A DNA stretch of 64,000 nucleotides from Mesostigma viride (taxonomy: Eukaryota; Streptophyta; Mesostigmatophyceae; Mesostigmatales; Mesostigmataceae): NCBI GenBank assembly GCA_009746045.1, contig RPFO01000178.1, positions 45,001 through 109,000 of the forward strand, given 5' to 3'. Under the pieces are notes generated by a model, which did no database searches, was not told the origin of the DNA, and was given only the letters and a program-made list of their open reading frames with translations. Positions 42,535 to 52,568 of the stretch are shown piece by piece. Numbering within the stretch: position 1 is the stretch's first letter; the number at the start of each line of letters is the position of its first letter. Made by a program: the position numbers and the translations under genes.

Positions 42535-43419
42535 ATGGACGAACATGAGCAATGGCAGCACGCAGAATTTTTGTCTGCGCTGCCTCCATTAGTGGATTAT
42601 GCAACGGCCAGGGAGCGGGCTGATGCTTATTCACGCGTGGTATCCCGCAACGGCCCTATCAACAAGAGCAACAATCAGAACTGCACACTTTGCCCGCCAG
42701 GAGGCCCTTCCCACAAGATGCGGTATGCGACGCGGACGTGCAGCTGCACCCGCTGTCTCGATGTCATCAACGAGGGCGGCCGTGAAGCCGACCTTGCTGG
42801 TGACGAAATTCTCCGTGATGGCACCGACGAACAGCTGCTTGGTGGCAGCCCCGAATCCGGCGCTGAAAAGCTGCACAGCGAGAGCCAGGATCTCGGCACT
42901 GAGGACTACCAGTGCCCGTTCCTTGTCAAGTATCTTGTGTGTCATGCCACGTTGAAGACCGGGATGTACACGCTGCGCGATGCTCCACACGCATTGCCGG
43001 ATGATGCCCCAGGAGGCTCAGTGCCCACTCCTCAGAAGATTGTGAAATTCACCAAATAGCTGAAGGAGAAGCTGAAACCTTTGATGGTCAACGCAGGGCT
43101 TCAACCGAGCGCTGCTCGCAATCTATTTTGAACCCAGAATCCCGACATGCCGCTGTCTTCGCTTGGCCAGTGTCAGAATGCGAGCAGGCGGATGCGCAGG
43201 GAGGATGGCAACAACAACAACGAGCTGGATAAAATGAGCGTGTACATTCAGGGCAAGTTATGCCGCGATGATCTGGATGATCATGCCTTTTACTTCTTCG
43301 GCGTCCCCGAGCACGAGGATGGCACGCCTAGATTAGGGCTCAGAGATGGGGTCGTGTACAGTGATGGAGACCCTGCTCGTGGCGATGACGGCGTCTTCAC
43401 TCTGATGATCACCACAAAG
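42535..43419 (+). pseudogene. MULE-like transposase N-terminal remnant with two in-frame stops
   Basis: From ATG 42535 the frame reads a Cys/His segment (NQNCTLCPPGGPSHKMRYAT, CSCTRCLDVI) then VPTPQKIVKFTK, a TAG stop (43057-43059), LKEKLKPLMVNAGLQPSAARN, a TGA stop near 43126, then SSLGQCQNASRRMRR and a stretch ending FTLMITTK before a possible donor GTAAAT at 43420. The order zinc-binding segment, helix with GL.P..ARN, then QVQN-like motif is typical of the N-terminal part of Mutator-like transposases in protists; I recognise the pattern, not a specific family. The DDE catalytic half is absent downstream, so this is a truncated, dead copy. Confidence 0.45.
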
Positions 43420-44225
43420 GTAAATTGTATTGATCAGGATAACGGCATGGGAGGGAACTTTGTACATTGCTGGCATATGCTTAGGGATGATGGCTTCTAA
43501 TGATTCAGCTCTTCCTCAGTTTATCACCCACCTCCACCTGCCCGCCCGCCCGCCCGCCCCCGCCGCCCGCCCGCCCGCCCGCCACCAACCAACCAACCAC
43601 CTGCCCACCAAACAGCCAGTTAACCAGCCAATCTATCAGCCAATAAATCAGCCAGCTATCACGCCACTCTCTATCACCCATTGCGTCTATTCATGGCACG
43701 CTGTCGGGCACAATTTTCTTTCGTTGGCCCACTGCTGAAAAGGCAATAGTGCCATGTGTGGCCGCAGCAGTGCCATGGTCATCAGGGTAACTATGGTTGT
43801 TCTGCTACCTTAGCAGCCAAAGTGTCTCTAAAATCGACCTCTGACATGTAATATAGGACCATGGCTATGCTAATTCTGATTTATTTTCGGATAGGAAGTT
43901 GGGTTGGTTACTTTGACTGTTATTGCTGACTGTGTTGTGCTGTTGCATTTTGTGCATTTTTTAAGCGCACATGTATGTTTAGTTATTTCTATTGAATGCA
44001 GGGAAAAGCTCCACAGTGGTATCCAAGGCTTTTCCGAAGACCATGGGCATTTTCTGTCCACTAGATAGCAAGCTTTGCACGTATTCCGAGTAGCCTTGCT
44101 TATGTGTTGCACAGGGCAGAGCTATGCTTGCACATGCGTAGTGGCAACATGTCTTGCTGTTTTCAGTTTCTGCCAAGCATAACCAGTCCCATTGTCATTG
44201 CCATATGTTACGGAGGCATCCTAGG
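43420..44225. other. Non-coding interval with CCGCC/CCAA short repeats
   Basis: 43540-43650 has (CCCG)n and CCAAC/CAGCCAAT runs. The remainder is AT-rich without a frame I would support. Confidence 0.6.
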
Positions 44226-46059
44226 AGTAAGATTAATTAATTAATTAATTAATTAGGAACATAACTCCGTTGGGAGTATATGTAGCACCTAGCCCTGAGA
44301 AGGGGCATATGAGCCTATAATACATTCTAAGCTACTTCCTGCAAGGGTGGGAATGTAAACAACACTTGCTCTAGGTGCACCAGGGCACCCGCACCCTCAT
44401 GGTCTATCACGCTATGCCCGGGTAAGGGGGGAGCATGCCTGTGAGGGGGAAGATCGTCATGGCTATACAAGAGCTATGGCATGGCTTCTCAGCAGAGAGT
44501 GACTCCCTGCATGGGCACAACATTACTAAATAAGGCTAGGCATCGTCTGGAGTGTGGCACATCATAGGCACACATGTACATGACTAAAAAGGCTAGGCCT
44601 CAGCTGGTATAGTGCCTGTAGTACGTAGGCGGGCATGTACAAGGCCACTGTCTAACTATTCTACACTACTGCTGTATTCCCCTAGGCTGGGGCTGGAGTC
44701 GCTGGGGCCGCGGTGGTCGAGGGGGTCGCTTGCCAGGGCTTGTGGCCGACGTAGATGGCCGCCCCCTTCCAGTACACCGGCTGGCCCGCCTTGGTCTGCC
44801 GGAGCTGGAGGTAGGTCGGCCATAGCTCCCGTCGTCGTTGTTGCTGTGCCAGGGTCAAGTCGTCGTCAAGGGTGAAGAGAGTCTTCTCGAGCCGCTTGCG
44901 GCGTCTGAGAAAAGAAATCTTGTCCGCCGGGGTCTTAAAGGTGAGAAGGAGCGGGGGCGGCCCTGCCTTACCCCGCGCGCGGGGAAGGCGGTGGGCAGCC
45001 AGCTCGATCTCACCGTTAAGGCCCATGCGACCAAGGATTTCTCTCTCAAACGCACGCAAAAGCTTCTCGGAATTCTCACCTTCCTCCATCTTGAGATTCT
45101 TGACAATGACGTTGAGGCTGCGCTTGGCGAGCTCGGCCTCCTCGCGGAGGTCAAGCGTCTGCCGCTGGAGCTGGGCTGCGACGGCGGAGGTGGTGGAGGT
45201 GGTATGTTGCTTAAGCATGTCCGCCCAGGTCGTGATGGGAGGAGCATCGCCGGCCAGGCCAGCCGGGGCTGGCTTGGCGGCAATGTCCTTCACTGCCTGG
45301 GCGGTGAGGCCTGCTGTGTTCTGCAAGACCTCGATAGCGATTGCATTATCCTTGAGGCGCTGGTCGATGTCGCGGAGCTGGGCGGTGATGGAGTCGGTGG
45401 AGACGGAGGGGGGGGGGGGTGGAGGCGAGGAGGGTGGCGGTGGCGGTGGGGATGGTGGGGAGCTCAGCAGCCAGCGTGCCGCCAAGTGCCGCCACATCTG
45501 CGGCAAGAGGGGTCACGTGCTGCTCGAAAGCTTCCTTGAGGAGGGTGCGGATGGAGGCTTCGGAGGGGAAGGGGGGCGGTTTGGGAGCCCAGATCTCGGA
45601 TTCGGAGCGTCCAACAAGGGAGCAGAGGGCGAAGCGTTGAAGCTTGGGGCGAGGCATGCGGTGAAGGATGGGGAGAGCCTCGGCGGGGTCGACAAGCTTG
45701 CCGTCACCAGGCCAGCGGCCACGGTTGTGGGACGTGAGGTACACGCACATGGCTAGAAGCGAGGCGTGATTGCCGTAAAACAAGTCTTCCATGAACCAAG
45801 TGGGGCGGCGTTGCCAGAAGCCGGAGCTGTTGACGTCAAAGGAGGTCTCTTCCCAGGGCGGCTCAGAAGAGCGACTGCGCTTGGGTTCAGGCGAGGCAGA
45901 TGGCGAGGCAAGCCCGGGGGGCTGGGCGAGCACTAGAGCTTGGCTAGTGGCGCCGCTGCCTTCTGGGCCGGTTGGCGAAGCTGCAGCCGGGGCTGCAGAC
46001 GTATTTTCATTGCTAAGCGCAGCCGCCAGGCTGCGTTGCGTCGAGAGGCGTTTGCTCAT
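44226..46059 (-). mobile_element. LINE copy with ORF1 only: near-intact ORF1, 3' UTR, hairpin and (TTAA)n tail
   Basis: ORF1 starts at ATG 46059 and ends at 44682. It is open except for one frame change at the 12-G run 45408-45419, giving about 455 aa. It starts MSKRLSTQRSLAAAL, has a Pro/Ala-rich region, a globular part (RPTWFMEDLFYGNHASLLAM), a Pro-rich hinge, a coiled coil (SITAQLRDIDQRLKDNAIAI), then the RRM-like domain NVIVKNLKMEEGENSEKLL with HRLPRARGK and LLTFKTPADKISFLRRRKRL. The C-terminal domain is DDDLTLAQQQRRRELWPTYL. By family this is the nucleic-acid chaperone ORF1p that coats LINE RNA. Downstream on the minus strand come about 400 bp of 3' UTR, ACTCC-CAAC-GGAGT (44277-44264) and TAATTAAT repeats to 44233. 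No ORF2 is present. Confidence 0.75.
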
Positions 46060-47302
46060 CGTATATTGCGTAATAGCGTCGGAAAATTATATCAGCATGT
46101 GCGTCTTAGAAAGACGAAGCGATTGTGATATTCACAGCTGAATTCGGCGCTCAAACGTGAAAGTTATGAGCTCCGACAGCCATGGCTACCTCGTGGCTCG
46201 TGGCTCGTAGATGGAGTAAGATGACCAATGGCAGACTTGGAAAACAGCCGTGTCTGTTTCCTCACACAGTGTGAGATGTCATGTTAAGTGAGACAAAGTT
46301 CTATGGGTGTGGAAAATTTTAAGTCGCTCCTCCCCCCCCCAACCCCCCCCCCCCACACACACCCACCCACCCACCCCCCACCCCACGGTACCCTATTTGG
46401 ACAAGTTTGCTTTTGGTACCAATTGATGTAATAGATAAACGATGTTATTAAGCATTTATTTTCTCAAACATGTCATTAATGACACATCGATCCAGATTTC
46501 TGGCCTGTGCTGGTTGTCTCATTGATATTAAGTGATGTTTATATAACCCTATATGTCATAGAGCCCTCCAGATATCTGACCCGCGCCGACCAGTTTCCTC
46601 GTTGATAATCGCCCTATCGCGGAATCTATGGCATATGTTCCAGTTGGTAGCTAGTTCGAACCCTGATTTTTCTGGCTACCGTGAGTTCTCGCATATTTTC
46701 GCGTACAGGCCGTTGGCAGCATTTAGTCCATTTGCTGCCTTTCTTGAGGATAACAGTTTCTGACAACTTAATTAATTACTGATAAATACACGTAGGCTGC
46801 GTCACATGTATGAGCATAATAACCCGGAAAGGAGAACTTTTGCAGGTGGACTGTAGGTGTCAGTTGGCGATGCCTTAATTAATTAATTAATTAATTAATT
46901 AATTAATTAATTAATTAATTAATTAATTAATTAATTAATTAATTAATTAATTAATTAATTAATTAATTAGACTCGTGCTCCCGTTGGGGAGTCACGGAGC
47001 ATTAACCCCGATGGATGGATGGATGGGTGCAAACAGCGATGCCTTAGGATCAGGAGACGTCCGTCCTATAGTCAGCAAAAGTTGGTGCGAGAGGTCCCCA
47101 GTTCGATTCCGGCCTGGATTCATTTGCAGAACGCGTTTTCCGCGGACCGGCACTGAATTAACGCAAATGGTTTTCACCTTTGCGGCGTGCCAAATCAGAA
47201 ATTAGAATAATCCTCAGTTATTTCTCCCGATTTCTGGCCTGCGCTGGTTGTCTCCTTGATATAATCCTCAGTCATTGATTAATAGGCACGCCAGTGCGTC
47301 AC
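46060..47302. other. Intergenic: C-run, TTAA array, short tRNA-like B box
   Basis: 46330-46386 is a C-rich run. Two copies of a 35-bp dispersed repeat lie at 46491 and 46567. 46875-46969 is (TTAA)23, directly followed by a CTCCC/GGGAG hairpin of LINE-3'-end type (46978-46991, minus orientation). 47100-47112 (AGTTCGATTCCGG) resembles a tRNA B box, but the A box spacing is about 11 nt too short and no cloverleaf forms. No gene is seen. Confidence 0.55.
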
Positions 47303-47840
47303 ATTAATTAATTAATTATCAACATCACTCCGTTGGGAGTAGATGTAGCACATAGCCCTGAGAAGGGGCATATGGCTTTTAATACATTCTAGGCTACTTC
47401 ATGCAGATGTTGCTGGACGACCTAGTGGTCCCAGCCCAGTTTGAGCACCGCATCCACTCTCTCTCCCGTCTTTGGACTGCCATGCAGGACAAGACGCGGT
47501 GGAAGAAGATTGTCAAGGCGCACACGCCCGACCCTGTGGGCAAGCCACCTCCCCCCAAGCGGAGGAGGCGTTTTGATGAGTAGTGCAGTTAGGATTTTCT
47601 AGATAGAGTTAGGATAGTTCGATCACGCGGCTTCCTCCACCCCATCCATCATGAAATATGTGCTACATGACCTCCCCACGGAGGCATGTTATAATTTAAT
47701 TTAATTTTTTAATTTAATTTACTTCATGCAAGGGTGGGAATGTAAGCTACCCCTGCTCTAGGTGCACCAGGGCACCCGCACCCTCATGGTCTATCACGCT
47801 ATGCCCGGGTAAGGGGGGAGCATGCCTGTGAGGGGGAAGA
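47303..47840. mobile_element. Two LINE 3'-end fragments joined (minus tail, plus ORF2 C-terminus)
   Basis: 47303-47400 is, on the minus strand, a 3' end with ACTCC-CAAC-GGAGT (47340-47327) and a TTAA tail, continuing at 47718-47840 with DNA matching 44345-44455. Inserted between, on the plus strand, 47401-47583 encodes the C-terminal tail of a LINE ORF2 (HSLSRLWTAMQDKTRWKKIV, then KRRRRF and a stop). It is followed by the hairpin CCTCC-CCAC-GGAGG (47671-47684) and AATTTAATTT. Confidence 0.7.
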
Positions 47841-48248
47841 TCATCAGTGCGTCACATGGGTGCCAACAAAGGAACCTCCAACCCCCATACATTACAAGGA
47901 GGGAGCGGGCACCCCTGACTAGCGTGCACTAGCCTAGAGCTCTCATGCTGCCATGAGTGGGCAGGCCACAGAGCGCTCTCGCCGCATCATTAAGTAATTA
48001 ATTGACTAATTAATATTCAGTTGGGCCCGACCCGCACGAAATACATGCGATTCTCCGGATTTCTGGCATGCGCTGGTTGTCTCCTTGACATGAAATCACG
48101 GCATACATCCGGCATATTAACGTATTAAGTGCATGGTTGGGGCATGATGCAGACGATATTTGTAACTTTAATTGGTGTAATTATTTTCTAATGAGATTAG
48201 CATATAGTAGCTGGTTGTCTCCTTGATAGTAGTCCGTGGCATGCCCAT

Positions 48249-48855
48249 GCGCATAACATCCCCTTTGGTTTGCACATTAGCAATTAATGAGGATTTGTAC
48301 GCTGATTTGCCCTATGTCTCCCACATTATTAGGCACAGGCGCCTGGGCCTAGCCGGGCACCGGCCTGGCCCGCACAGATCAGGTAGACACATCAGATAGA
48401 CTAGCTGGCACCAAGCCCGCCCAGCCTGGGCGATATGTCCTCACCTGACGTGCCCCAAGCTGCGCGCGGCAGGGCCGCCACCCGTGGACTTTTCGTGATA
48501 GACTCGGCATGGACATGTGCTACACTAGACGTGACGGGCTCACACCCGGGCAGCCTCCTGGTTTGTCTGTAATATGGAGGCAGATATGGGGATACTCTCT
48601 CTCCCGTCTTTGGACTGCCATGCAGGACAAGACGCGGTGGAGGAAGATTGTCAAGGCGCACACGCCCGACCCTGTGGGCAAGCCCCCTCCCCCCAAGCGG
48701 AGGAGGCGTTTTGATATGAGTAGTGTAGTTAGGATTTTCTAGATAGCTTAGAGTTAGGATAGTTCGATCACGCGGCTTCCTCCACCCCATCCCTCATGGA
48801 ATATGTGCTACATGATCTCCCCACGGCGGCATGTTATAATTTAATTTAATTTTTA
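48249..48855 (+). mobile_element. LINE ORF2 C-terminal fragment with 3' end
   Basis: The plus-strand frames read LARTDQVDTSDRLAGTKPAQ, RDRLGMDMCYTRRDGL and then WTAMQDKTRWRKIVKAHTPD and KRRRRF. It ends near 48740, followed by GTGCTACATGAT, a weakened hairpin CTCC-CCAC-GGCGG (48817-48829) and TTATAATTTAATTTAATT. A 5' truncated insertion; stops near its 5' side show decay. 47841-48248 before it holds only AT-rich DNA and one copy of the 35-bp dispersed repeat (about 48053). Confidence 0.7.
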
Positions 48856-49425
48856 ATGGAGGCAGATGGTACGCAAGGATAGATGGCAAGTAGTACCTTC
48901 AATTAGCTCTGGCACCTTGTGGCCATCAGCTTGCGCCTTAATTAGCCGACGTCTTGAGCCCACCTCACATTTGTAGCATAAGCTATGCGTCAGCCTACCT
49001 ATGGTATTGCACTGGTTGTATTGCACCCACAGTGTTGCGCCCCGGCACCATGCCGTGGAGAGAGCGCTCTGTCGCCTGCCCACCTGCGGCAGTGAGAGAA
49101 GCTAGGGCGCCCTCCCTCCTTCTCACTGTGTATATAGGGTTGAAGGTTCCTTTACTCTGTATTGGCACCCACGTGACGCAGTCACGTGCTTGTTAATTAA
49201 TTAATGGCAAGTAGTGATGAAGGAGACCACCCCCAAGTCTGTGGGGGCTCCGCGTGTGACCGCGTATGGCGTTCATAGCGATTCGGGCCGCGGTGCTCAC
49301 AACCCTGTAACTAGGACGTAGATAGCTAATTCCACCGGCCATCCATTCCATCCCATATGTTCCCCTCCCACTGAGGACTTATCCTCACGTGACGCAGTCA
49401 CGTGTCTATTAATTAATTAATTAAA
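48856..49425 (+). mobile_element. Two LINE 3' UTR ends with CACGTGAC hairpin and TTAATT tail
   Basis: Each ends with CACGTGAC-GCA-GTCACGTG (49170-49188 and 49386-49404) followed within 10 bp by ATTAATTAATTAA. The second one, from about 49207, matches the 3' UTR of the minus-strand LINE at 32460-32285 almost base for base. Confidence 0.7.
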
Positions 49426-49494
49426 ATCATTGATTAATGACACGCAAGTACTTACGTACTTATTAAGTGCAAGACCTTGAAGTAGACTTGTCCC

Positions 49495-51562
49495 ACTTAA
49501 TTTTGAGTGATCTTGACAACTATTACTTGATAATGGATATTCATTAACGGCTCATGCAACGATTTTGTTAAAATAGATTCATTGTAAAGTCCATCACTAT
49601 AGATACAACCAGCGGAAGAATTCGGACCATGGTAGCTCAAACCTGCCGTTATCTTGTCCACAATTCTAGAGTCGTTGAGGAATATGGAAGTGAGTGTCCA
49701 CTCTATGTTGTACATACGAGCATACAGCCCTATTCAGGGTACATCCCAGTTGGCATCATCAAATACCATACCATGTAAACTTGTGCCCCAAAATGCAAAT
49801 GACCCAAAGGTCGCTAAAACAAAATTGCGGCATTTATAAACCGGAGTAGGCAGGCACGGCCTTACCATCCGGCAAGTGCAGGCTCATCTCAGGATTCTTT
49901 GCACATGCCTTGCTGAAAAAAAAAAACGGACCTGGGTTTCTTTTTGACAGCTTATCATTAATCTTTACCCAGGTACTGCAATCAATTGCAAGGTATGTGT
50001 ACCCATTCTCAAGTTTCACCTGACAATGGTGACTAGCGTTCACGCCCTTGCCGCCGCAAACCCTCTTTCTGCTGTCCATCTTCGCATTCGTCCAGCCACC
50101 CACCTGCAACAGCAAACGCAATCATGACACAATCAAATTTAGACACTGATGTTCTTGTACACGACTGAATCCTAAATCAAGCCCTAAGCATTTAAAGGAA
50201 ATGAGAGAGGAAATAAAAGAGGGCGGCAGCTAATGCCTGCATGGCGAAATAAGGAGGGGTGGAGGAATGGCAATGCAAGTGGCATCATTGTGCACAAGCA
50301 AGGGCGCAAGTCAAGCGATGGACAAGACGGGTGTGGGGCACGCGAGAAAGTAGCCAATTTGTCACAAAGAACAACACCATTATGAAACTAGACTGACATG
50401 TAACAAGAATGTCTCCCCATAACGAAGAGAAATCCAATACTGGCGCTACCGACCCATGGCAGGTGTGCACACTTGCTTCCCCCTCCAAGTGACTCATCAT
50501 TACCACAGTCCCATGTGACATCACAGCAATGCAAACCAAATTGCCCCACACCCAATAGACATCTCTGAGAAACTTCGCCAAGTGTCTGTAAACATGTAAA
50601 CAGAACAAAAAACCCGCAAGTTTCCAACAGATGAAGGTGGGGTGTAAACCATGGTGCGGCATGGGCACACCCACTTTGGGAAAACTCATCGACTCAGCCT
50701 TGATGCATACCTGCTCACTTTACATGCTCTCAGTGCCCCCCTACATTCATAATGCAGAGTGAAAATACCCGCGAACCATACTCCTTAGCAAGCGATGCGA
50801 GCATTATTGGTATGGTAAAATGCAAACTTGCCATCACACACAGAAAAAATGAACGATGTAGTTGAGATGGACTGTAGGTGCGAATGATGGGCAACCTATT
50901 ATTGAAACAGGCAGAAGAGCATTGCCTTCAAAAAAACAAGTGATGGTCATCTCTTACAAAGGCTGGCCAATCAACCCCATGTAACATTTAGCAATGCATG
51001 TGTAAATGGCTGATGCAAAGTAAACCCAATTGCAGAAAAGGCCTACAAAGACAAGCACAGTTAACCGCCAGTAAGTCACCACAATACCATCACAGCTGGC
51101 AGCTCGGTAGACGTCGCTCGGGACACCGGCGGACCACGCTCTTCCTTAACACACCAGTGCGATCCCTCAAAGGCCCTTCGAATTCTCCCTGAAGTACGAA
51201 TGCCACGCAAAACAATGTCGTTATGTTAGACGATGCTTTCCAAAAAATGCTACCGACATTAAGAATACAGGCGCAGACTCGCACTTGCTCGATCCGCCTG
51301 AAGAGGAGGCAGGGTCCTCACAAGCCGCGGCTTGCTCGCGGGGGAAGAGCGCTGAGGCGAGAAATCCAAGCATATCGGAGAGGCCGCCGAATTCCCCGAT
51401 CCTCTTTTCTTGCTTTGTTTCTTCGGTGTGGAGGGATCTGGCAACTCCGCCGAGGCCCTCCTCCAGCGTGTTGGCGTCGACATCGTGGAGTTGAGAGGGG
51501 AATGGGAATCTGTTAGAAGACGCAGAGAGCAGCGACCAAATTAACGAAACAAGCCAGAGCAC
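49495..51562 (-). CDS. Unrecognised multi-exon coding-like region, minus strand
   Basis: Protein-like segments with plausible splice sites occur in order on the minus strand. 51562-about 51230 is a hydrophobic start (LWLVSLIWSLLSASS) then a Glu/Gly-rich part. 51190-51093 follows CTTCAG. 50103 to about 49970 follows TTGCTGTTGCAG and reads GWTNAKMDSRKRVCGG and CQVKLENGYTYLAIDCSTW, ending at a GTAAAG donor. About 49913-49868 follows a T-run plus CAG and reads KACAKNPEMSLHLPDG, then a GTAAGG donor. About 49812-49735 reads FGSFAFWGTSLHGMVFDDAN. 49715-49497 reads YNIEWTLTSIFLNDSRIVDK and onward. Joints between the last pieces have stops or do not phase well, so it may be a decayed gene. I do not recognise any domain. 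50110-51090 would be intron. Confidence 0.3.
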
Positions 51563-52568
51563 CGTTGCATTATACGTTCCGTGAAAAATGGATGCTTATG
51601 ATCGCACGGTCATGATCGCACAGCAGCTGGCGTCGCCCAACGCAGGCTATAAAACCCAACGCAGGCTGTTTCCGGCCCCACCGTCTAGGTCATCTAGTCG
51701 CTCTACACGTAAGCCAGCCATAATTTCAATGCACAGGGCTACACATTTCCATCACCATTCATCTTCATCATCCTGAACGACTCGAACACGCGGACAAGAT
51801 AACGGCAGGCTCCAGCTACCATGGTCCGGATTCTCCCGATTTCTGGCCTGCGCTGGTTGTCTCCTTGATAAAACTCCATCGCCAAGGTGCAGGAAACTAA
51901 TGTTTTTGTGCTGTAACCCTCCGCCCAGCACCACAAAGTAACTTCTGGCGACCGCAATCCATCCTTTGGCGACCGCAATCCATCCTTTGGCGACTCGGAA
52001 ACCAATTCTTTGGCGAGGCCGCAACTTCACTCCTGGAAGCCCACGGGGCAGTGAAAGATGCCAGTAGTGAGGAATTCGAAAGGTTTGCACAATAAATTAA
52101 TTAATTGCACAATAACACGTGCAGAATGGCCACCTACCTATGCTGGCGACCGCCACATCCCTACCCAAAACAGTAAACAAGCCAGATGCCCGCCAGGTGG
52201 CCGTGAAGCATTCCCGGCCTCTACAGGTCGACTTGGCCCACCCTGAGAGGGGAACACGCTGACATCCGACAACCGCGCGCTTACGGCTGCCACCTGGTTC
52301 GTCGAGCAGCAACCATGGCGGATTTTAGCACACCCGCCTGATCTACGAAGAGGCAAGATGAGCAACACGCGAGCTTGCTTCGGCCCTGGCAAGGTCTCGA
52401 ACGCGTGAATCAAGCCACGGCTTGTGGTATGCTTTGGAGCCGGTTTGAAATCGTTTCAATAGTTGCTTCCTTTTTCTTTGGAGGGGAGTTTGCACGCCTG
52501 GTTAATTGTAAGTAGTCGACGCTGGCATATCCAGCAACACCCGCAGTTGCATAATCACATTCGCCACA
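51563..52568. other. Upstream region of the potassium-channel gene
   Basis: It holds one copy of the 35-bp dispersed repeat (51829-51870), three TTTGGCGAC-type units (51945-52012; the same family in the other orientation at 42045-42110) and a short TTAATTAATT at 52096. The final 100 bp before ATG 52569 would contain the promoter and 5' UTR of the channel gene; CACAATGG is a fair start context. No TATA box stands out. Confidence 0.5.

Noticed and set aside
47040-47130. tRNA gene
   Set aside because: Only a B-box-like AGTTCGATTCC is present. A-box spacing is wrong and no acceptor or anticodon stem pairs.
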